From JAICWP01 sp035252015 (lineage in GTDB: Bacteria; Acidobacteriota; Terriglobia; Terriglobales; Acidobacteriaceae), in NCBI GenBank assembly GCA_035252015.1, contig DATFDP010000255.1, forward strand, positions 1 to 64,000: a stretch of 64,000 nt of DNA. The letters run 5' to 3'. The notes under the pieces are model-generated. The model searched no databases and had not been told where the DNA came from. It was given only the letters and a program-made list of their open reading frames with translations. Position 1 is the first letter of the stretch. Each line of letters starts with the position of its first letter. Positions 56,816-64,000 of this stretch are shown here, in pieces. The translations under genes and the position numbers were made by a program.

Positions 56816-58569
56816 CACAGTCACAGGGCCCAGCAGGCGCGGCACCCGCCGCGGTTCACGGACATGCCCCCACCGGCTTCATCCGTAAATACGTTTTCAG
56901 TCTTGATCACAAAGTTATCGGCATTCAGTATTACTTCCTGGCGCTGAGCGCAGTATGCGTGGGCATGATTCTCTCCCTGGCCATGCGCATTCACATGGTC
57001 TGGCCCGATGCCTCCATTCCCTTCTTTGGCGCCATCAAGCCGGAGCAGTACCTGACACTAATGACCATGCACGGCACCATCATGGTGTTTTTCGTGCTGA
57101 CCACGGCCCCGCAGAGCGGCTTCGGCAACTACTTCCTACCCATTCAGATTGGGGCGCCGGACATGGCCTTCCCTACTCTGAACATGCTTTCCTTCTGGAC
57201 CACGTTCGTGTCGTTTGCGGTGATGATCGCCGCCTTCTTCGTGGCTGGCGGCGCTCCGCTTTCCGGCTGGACTAACTACCCCACCCTGAGCGCCATCCCC
57301 TTGGCGGGACCGGGCGAAGGCTTGGGCGAAGATTTGTGGCTCATAAGTATCGCGCTGTTCTGTGCCGCTTCCATGATGGGCGCGCTGAACTTCATCACCA
57401 CGACGCTTGACCTGCGAGCCAAAGGCATGACCCTGATGCGCATGCCGCTGACCTGCTGGTCGTGGTTCATCACCGCCATTCTGGGATTGCTAGCCTTCGG
57501 CGTGCTGCTCGCCGGCGGAATCCTGCTGCTGATGGACCGCAACCTGGGCACCAGCTTCTTTGTTCCCGGAGGCCTGGTGGTCAGTGGCGTGCCGGTGCAG
57601 CATAGTGGCGGCTCGCCCTTATTATGGCAGCACCTTTTCTGGTTTTTCGGTCACCCCGAGGTTTATATCGCCATCCTGCCCGGCATGGGTGTAGCTTCCC
57701 AGCTCCTCTCCACCTTTTCCCGCAAGCCCATCTTCGGCTACCGGGCGATGGTATACGCCATGATGGCCATCGGGATCCTGGGATTCATGGTCTGGGGCCA
57801 TCACATGTTCATGAGCGGCATGAGCCCCTACTCGGCTTTTGCCTTTTCCTTCATGACCATGGCCATCGGCGTGCCCTCGGCCATTAAGACGTTCAACTGG
57901 CTGGGCACCATGTGGAAGGGCAAGATCCGCTTTACCCCGCCCATGCTGTTTGCCATCGGCTTCGTTTCGCTGTTCGTTTCTGGCGGTCTGAGCGGCCCCT
58001 TCCTGGCCCAGCCGGCCATTGACATCCCGCTGCACGACACCTACTTCGTTGTAGGCCACTTCCACCTGATCATGGGTGTGGCCGCCATCTTTGGCATATT
58101 CGCCGCAACTTACTACTGGTTCCCCAAGATGTACGGCCGAATGATGAACAACACCCTGGGCAAAGTGCACTTCGTGATCACCTTCATCGGCACTTATTGC
58201 ATCTTCATGCCTATGCACTACCTGGGTATGGCGGGCAATCCGCGCCGCTACTCGCAGTTCACTGAGCTTAAATACCTGGCGCCGCTCATCCCCATCCACA
58301 AGTTCATAACCTATGCGGCAATCATCACAGTAACCGCCCAGTTGATTTTCCTCTTCAATTTGTTCTGGAGCATGAAGAAGGGGAAGAAGGCTGAACAGAA
58401 TCCCTGGGAAGCCACAACCCTGGAGTGGACCACGGCCACGCCGCCTCCGCACGACAATTTCGGCGGCGTCACCCCGGTGGTTTATCACGGGCCTTATGAG
58501 TACAGCGTGCCGGGTGCAGCCAAGGATTACATCATGCAGAGCGATCCCGCGCCCGTGCCTGCGCACTAG
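56812..58569 (+). CDS. coxA: Cytochrome c oxidase subunit I
   Basis: 585 residues from ATG 56812, which forms an ATGA overlap with the subunit II stop. Twelve membrane helices of a haem-copper oxidase. Key features: low-spin haem His in TMHGTIMVFFVLTTAP, the D-channel Asp in IGAPDMAFPTLNMLSFW, WFFGHPEVYIAILPGMG with the CuB His, Glu and cross-linked Tyr, the CuB His pair in WGHHMFMSG, and the haem ligands in DIPLHDTYFVVGHFHLIMG. The HPEVY glutamate and D-channel residue point to the A1 class, a proton-pumping oxidase. It reduces oxygen to water. The following genes encode two subunit III-type proteins. Confidence 0.96.
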   Translation: MTQSQGPAGAAPAAVHGHAPTGFIRKYVFSLDHKVIGIQYYFLALSAVCVGMILSLAMRIHMVWPDASIPFFGAIKPEQYLTLMTMHGTIMVFFVLTTAPQSGFGNYFLPIQIGAPDMAFPTLNMLSFWTTFVSFAVMIAAFFVAGGAPLSGWTNYPTLSAIPLAGPGEGLGEDLWLISIALFCAASMMGALNFITTTLDLRAKGMTLMRMPLTCWSWFITAILGLLAFGVLLAGGILLLMDRNLGTSFFVPGGLVVSGVPVQHSGGSPLLWQHLFWFFGHPEVYIAILPGMGVASQLLSTFSRKPIFGYRAMVYAMMAIGILGFMVWGHHMFMSGMSPYSAFAFSFMTMAIGVPSAIKTFNWLGTMWKGKIRFTPPMLFAIGFVSLFVSGGLSGPFLAQPAIDIPLHDTYFVVGHFHLIMGVAAIFGIFAATYYWFPKMYGRMMNNTLGKVHFVITFIGTYCIFMPMHYLGMAGNPRRYSQFTELKYLAPLIPIHKFITYAAIITVTAQLIFLFNLFWSMKKGKKAEQNPWEATTLEWTTATPPPHDNFGGVTPVVYHGPYEYSVPGAAKDYIMQSDPAPVPAH

Positions 58570-58575
58570 ATTGGT

Positions 58576-59322
58576 ATGGCCACATTGACTCCGACCCTAA
58601 CCGTTAAGCAGCCCAAGTCCCGCCACGGCGGGGGAGGGGACATCCCTCACTATCCCGGTGGAGGTGGGGGCGGAGGGCGAGGCGACGATTCTCCGGATTA
58701 CGGAGAACGCCTGCGCCGATGCCGCCTGGGGCTGGCGGTGGGCATTGCGCCCATTGTGATGCTGTTCGTGGCCTTCAGCAGCGCCTATCTGGTGCGCCAG
58801 GGTCTGGCTTCCTGGGACCTGCGCACCAACAGCTACATCAATGATTGGGCGCCCCTGCGCCTGCCCACGCTGCTGCTCATAATCAATACCTGCTTCCTGC
58901 TGGTGAGCAGCATCACTATGGAATTTGCGCGACGACAGGCGTCGCGGCTGGCGGTTATCGCCCCCGTCACGGCCATGCCGGGTATTGCTGACGACGAAAC
59001 CAGCGGCTTTCCCTGGCTGGGCGTCACCGTGGCACTGGGGATCGGCTTTCTGGCGGGCCAACTGCTGGCCTGGCGGCAGATGGAGATGAGCGGCTTCTTC
59101 ATGTCCAGCAATCCCAGCAGTTCGTTCTTCTATCTGCTGACCGGGGCGCATGCTCTGCACCTGCTGGGTGGCGTGATTGCGCTGACCTACGCCGGAATCA
59201 CGGTGTGGATGAAGCGCCCGCCGGAGGCACGCCACATTGTGGTGGACGTCACCGCCTGGTACTGGCATTTCATGGCTTTGTTGTGGCTGTACATTTTCGC
59301 CCTTCTGGAAATTGCGCGTTAA
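58576..59322 (+). CDS. Haem-copper oxidase subunit III, first copy
   Basis: 248 residues. A hydrophilic, very Gly-rich N-terminus with GGGGDIPHYPGGGGGGGRGD (about 18-37) is followed by five membrane helices, typical of the short form of subunit III: LGLAVGIAPIVMLFVAFSSAYLVR, LPTLLLIINTCFLLVSSI, and AHALHLLGGVIALTYAGITV. The end WYWHFMALLWLYIFALLEIAR is a family signature. Subunit III supports oxidase stability and proton uptake. It starts six bases after subunit I and is followed after 18 bases by a second subunit III. The two are clearly unlike in sequence. Confidence 0.88.
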   Translation: MATLTPTLTVKQPKSRHGGGGDIPHYPGGGGGGGRGDDSPDYGERLRRCRLGLAVGIAPIVMLFVAFSSAYLVRQGLASWDLRTNSYINDWAPLRLPTLLLIINTCFLLVSSITMEFARRQASRLAVIAPVTAMPGIADDETSGFPWLGVTVALGIGFLAGQLLAWRQMEMSGFFMSSNPSSSFFYLLTGAHALHLLGGVIALTYAGITVWMKRPPEARHIVVDVTAWYWHFMALLWLYIFALLEIAR

Positions 59323-59340
59323 CGCGAGGAGGCTGGCACA

Positions 59341-60099
59341 ATGGCCGATGTTGCGGTGCAACACAGCGTCGCAGGAGCTTATGAGCCGTCGCTGTTTGGC
59401 ACCTATTCCAAAAAAATCGGAATGTGGCTGTTCCTGCTTTCCGATTCCCTAACCTTCGGCGCGCTGCTGTTCGCCTACTCTTATGGTCGCGTCTCTACGC
59501 CCAACTGGCCGACGCCCTTCGGCAAGGCCAGCATCGTCAACGCCACGATCATGACCGTCTGCCTGCTCTCCAGTTCGCTAACCATGGTGCTGGGCGTGCT
59601 GGCATCCAAAAAAGGCGACCACAAGGCGACGGTGAAATGGCTGCTGGCCACGATGTTCTTCGGCGCACTGTTCGTTGTGCTGCACGCTAAGGAGTGGAGC
59701 GGGCTGATCAACGAGGGCCTGCGTCCCTTTAGCAATCCCTGGGCGAAAAATGTTCCCCAGTTCGGCGGTACCTTCTTCACCTTGACCGGCATGCACATGC
59801 TGCACGTCACCATCGGTGTGTGCTACCTGGGCGTGGTGGCCCTGCGCAAGAAATGGCTGCCCATTCTGCTGGGCATCTGGCTGCTGGGCTGGCTGCTGAC
59901 CCCAGCCACCAACGTGTTCCACATCGGCATTCACGTGCTGCTGCTGGTGGCGGTGGTTTCCGCCGTGATTCTGGTGTTGCGGCCCAAAGTTTACGACGCG
60001 CATGACGTGGAAATTGCCGGACTGTACTGGCACTTCGTGGACCTGGTGTGGATGTTCATCTTCCCCCTGGTCTATCTGATGTCCACCAAGGTGGTGTAA
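59341..60099 (+). CDS. Haem-copper oxidase subunit III, second copy
   Basis: 252 residues, with about seven membrane helices. MWLFLLSDSLTFGALLFAYS is the typical start of the conserved domain. FFTLTGMHMLHVTIGVCYLGV, VFHIGIHVLLLVAVVSAVIL and YWHFVDLVWMFIFPLVYL close it. The last block, with WHFVD-W-FIFPLVYL, is the hallmark of CoxC/CyoC proteins. Compared with the gene before it, it lacks the Gly-rich N-terminus and has more helices. GCGAGGAGG lies upstream. Both copies may be built into one oxidase, or one may belong to a variant. Confidence 0.87.
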   Translation: MADVAVQHSVAGAYEPSLFGTYSKKIGMWLFLLSDSLTFGALLFAYSYGRVSTPNWPTPFGKASIVNATIMTVCLLSSSLTMVLGVLASKKGDHKATVKWLLATMFFGALFVVLHAKEWSGLINEGLRPFSNPWAKNVPQFGGTFFTLTGMHMLHVTIGVCYLGVVALRKKWLPILLGIWLLGWLLTPATNVFHIGIHVLLLVAVVSAVILVLRPKVYDAHDVEIAGLYWHFVDLVWMFIFPLVYLMSTKVV

Positions 60100-60129
60100 C
60101 GCACTCTGCTTTGCGGAGCCGAAACGACC

Positions 60130-60459
60130 ATGCATGATGTAGCCCTGAAACCGGGTGTTGCAGCAGTCCACGAGGAAAGCAGGACGCCCTACTACTTCGT
60201 GTGGGTGGCGCTGCTGATTCTGACCGGCATCGAGGTGGTGCTCACCTACAACCAGGTGTTTGCCCCAGTGCGCATGCTGGAAGTGCTGATGGGGCTGTCG
60301 GTGATCAAGTCGGCGCTCATCATCGCCTACTTCATGCACCTGAAGTTCGAAATCGCCCGCATGAAGTACGTGCTGATGGTGGCCCTGGTGGTCTGCCTAT
60401 GCCTGATGTTTATCTTCTTTGCGGATGCCTTCCGCATCCTCAGCCTCGGTGTAAGATGA
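60130..60459 (+). CDS. Cytochrome c oxidase subunit IV-type protein
   Basis: 109 residues with three membrane helices (PYYFVWVALLILTGIEVVL, MLEVLMGLSVIKSALIIAYFMHLKFE and MKYVLMVALVVCLCLMFIFF). The SVIKSALIIAYFMHLKFE block matches bacterial subunit IV (CoxD/CyoD/CtaF type). It has no cofactors and assists assembly or CuB insertion. It begins about 30 bases after the second subunit III and is followed 10 bases later by a small Cys-containing membrane protein. Part of the cox operon. Confidence 0.88.
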   Translation: MHDVALKPGVAAVHEESRTPYYFVWVALLILTGIEVVLTYNQVFAPVRMLEVLMGLSVIKSALIIAYFMHLKFEIARMKYVLMVALVVCLCLMFIFFADAFRILSLGVR

Positions 60460-60469
60460 GGGGCGTGAA

Positions 60470-60721
60470 ATGAAGCTGCGTTTGGCCATTCTCGGATTTG
60501 CCCTGGCGCTGTGGGCCGCGCCCGCCTTCGGCCAGGGCTGCGCCATGTGCTACATGTCCGCCCTGGGCGCAACTCCCAAGAGCCAGAAGGCGCTCACCAA
60601 GGGCGTGGCCGTGCTCCTGGTGCCTCCCGTAGGCATGATGTCCATCCTGATCGGCGCCGGGTTCGTGTACGCGCGCAAGCGCGACCAGCGGGTGGAAGAA
60701 GAAGAAACCCAAAAAGTCTAA
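60470..60721 (+). CDS. Small exported membrane protein with CxxC, last gene of the cox operon
   Basis: 83 residues. A signal peptide (LRLAILGFALALWAAPAFGQ) is followed directly by GCAMCYMSALGATPKSQKAL, which has two Cys spaced CxxC, then one membrane helix (VAVLLVPPVGMMSILIGAGF) and a charged tail. It starts 10 bases after subunit IV with a TGA/ATG close pair. The exposed CxxC on the periplasmic side, next to a CuA/CuB oxidase, suggests copper handling or a thiol-redox role. This is an inference. No named family recognised. Confidence 0.7.
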   Translation: MKLRLAILGFALALWAAPAFGQGCAMCYMSALGATPKSQKALTKGVAVLLVPPVGMMSILIGAGFVYARKRDQRVEEEETQKV

Positions 60722-60728
60722 ACGAAAT

Positions 60729-60782
60729 GTGGGGGGGCGGGGTTCTGCCCCGCCCTGCACGGGGCGAAGCCCCGTGGCCCAC
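60729..60782. repeat. Two perfect 8-bp hairpins inside an outer stem
   Basis: GGGCGGGG-ttctg-CCCCGCCC (60735-60755) and CACGGGGC-gaa-GCCCCGTG (60758-60776) are enclosed by gtggg (60729-60733) and cccac (60778-60782), giving a cruciform or three-way junction. It lies eight bases after the stop of the cox operon's last gene and could end its transcript. Confidence 0.55.
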
Positions 60783-60792
60783 ACGTGAAAAC

Positions 60793-60889
60793 GTAGCTCC
60801 GGCATCTCGCCGGCTCTCCGGCGAGCGTCCCACCCGCCGCGGGTGAGGGCAAGATGCCCTCAGGACAGCCGCCAGGATGGCGGCGCTAC
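60793..60889. repeat. 97-bp element with GTAGC...GCTAC ends, second full copy
   Basis: It starts gtagctccggcatctcgccg and ends gccaggatggcggcgctac. The inside is a chain of GC-rich palindromes (ggcgagcgtcc, cccgccgcgggtg, gggcaagatgccct). Length and ends match 48767-48864. It lies in the gap between the cox operon and the uvrA promoter. Confidence 0.65.
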
Positions 60890-60901
60890 GACGCAGGGCG
60901 A

Positions 60902-60931
60902 TTGAGCCTGCCTTGCTCGACAATTTATAAT
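60902..60931 (+). promoter_or_regulatory. Promoter for uvrA
   Basis: TTGAGC (60902-60907) and TATAAT (60926-60931) are 18 bases apart, about 80 bases before the ATG of uvrA. No SOS-type box was recognised around it. Confidence 0.55.
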
Positions 60932-61011
60932 CGAAAGATTCCGCAGCGCTCACCAAGGCCGTAGTGGGGAGGCCGAGGTGTCAGCTGCAGGGTTCGAGCA
61001 CATTCCTGCCG

Positions 61012-63951
<2,940 letters not shown>

Positions 63952-64000
63952 TGCTCCATTGGGCTGGGGCGGCCATTCGCGGTAAGCTACTGGGTGGCTG

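Overview
The window looks like chromosomal DNA of an Acidobacteriota (Terriglobia/Koribacter-like) soil bacterium, possibly from a metagenome assembly. This is inferred from GC-rich coding DNA, many Tat-exported sugar enzymes, GMC/gluconate-2-dehydrogenase-subunit-3 pairs, Asp-box (VPS10-type) secreted proteins, a cox locus next to a Rieske/cytochrome b/multiheme locus, and abundant short palindromic repeats. No 16S or other phylogenetic marker is present, so the assignment rests on gene content. I saw no tRNA, rRNA, CRISPR array, insertion sequence or prophage.

Layout: 0.4-2.5 kb secreted nucleoside hydrolase and a TonB protein; 2.8-7.1 kb ileS-lspA facing an isoaspartyl methyltransferase; 7.5-10.7 kb a large Asp-box propeller protein; 10.8-14 kb GtrA, WecB, a 27-residue microprotein and an AAA+ ATPase; 14.7-19.3 kb a secreted PQQ-like propeller protein, small unknowns, a DMT transporter and a divergent receiver protein; 19.5-30.8 kb a large oxidative sugar cluster; 31.3-44.8 kb mixed metabolism (glpK, XRE regulator, hydrolase/PRTase group, YjbQ, ornithine cyclodeaminase-like, M28 peptidase, FTCD, PagL, YebC); 45-52.2 kb purQ, BON lipoprotein, 2-hydroxyacid dehydrogenase, transketolase, aminotransferase; 52.7-60.7 kb respiratory chain (Rieske, cytochrome b, nonaheme cytochrome c, then cox II-I-III-III-IV); 61-64 kb uvrA.

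The most notable system is at 19.5-30.8 kb. On the minus strand the order of transcription is TIM barrel - gamma subunit - GMC oxidase - TIM barrel, then TIM barrel - GMC oxidase - gamma subunit - TIM barrel. These are two cassettes with mirror-image gene order. A divergent pair (DUF1080 3-keto-glycoside hydrolase family, and a Tat-exported Gfo/Idh/MocA oxidoreductase) sits beside them. Together they suggest periplasmic oxidation of sugars or glycosides to 3-keto forms, followed by cleavage and isomerisation. Both GMC proteins carry a four-cysteine motif that could bind an Fe-S cluster, and neither has its own export signal.

The second theme is repeats. At least four families of short palindromic elements sit in intergenic gaps, often directly at stop codons, and one supplies the transketolase stop codon. 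Two small genes appear broken by single-base changes in homopolymer runs, and one TIM-barrel gene has ACG where ATG is expected. These could be real or could be assembly errors.
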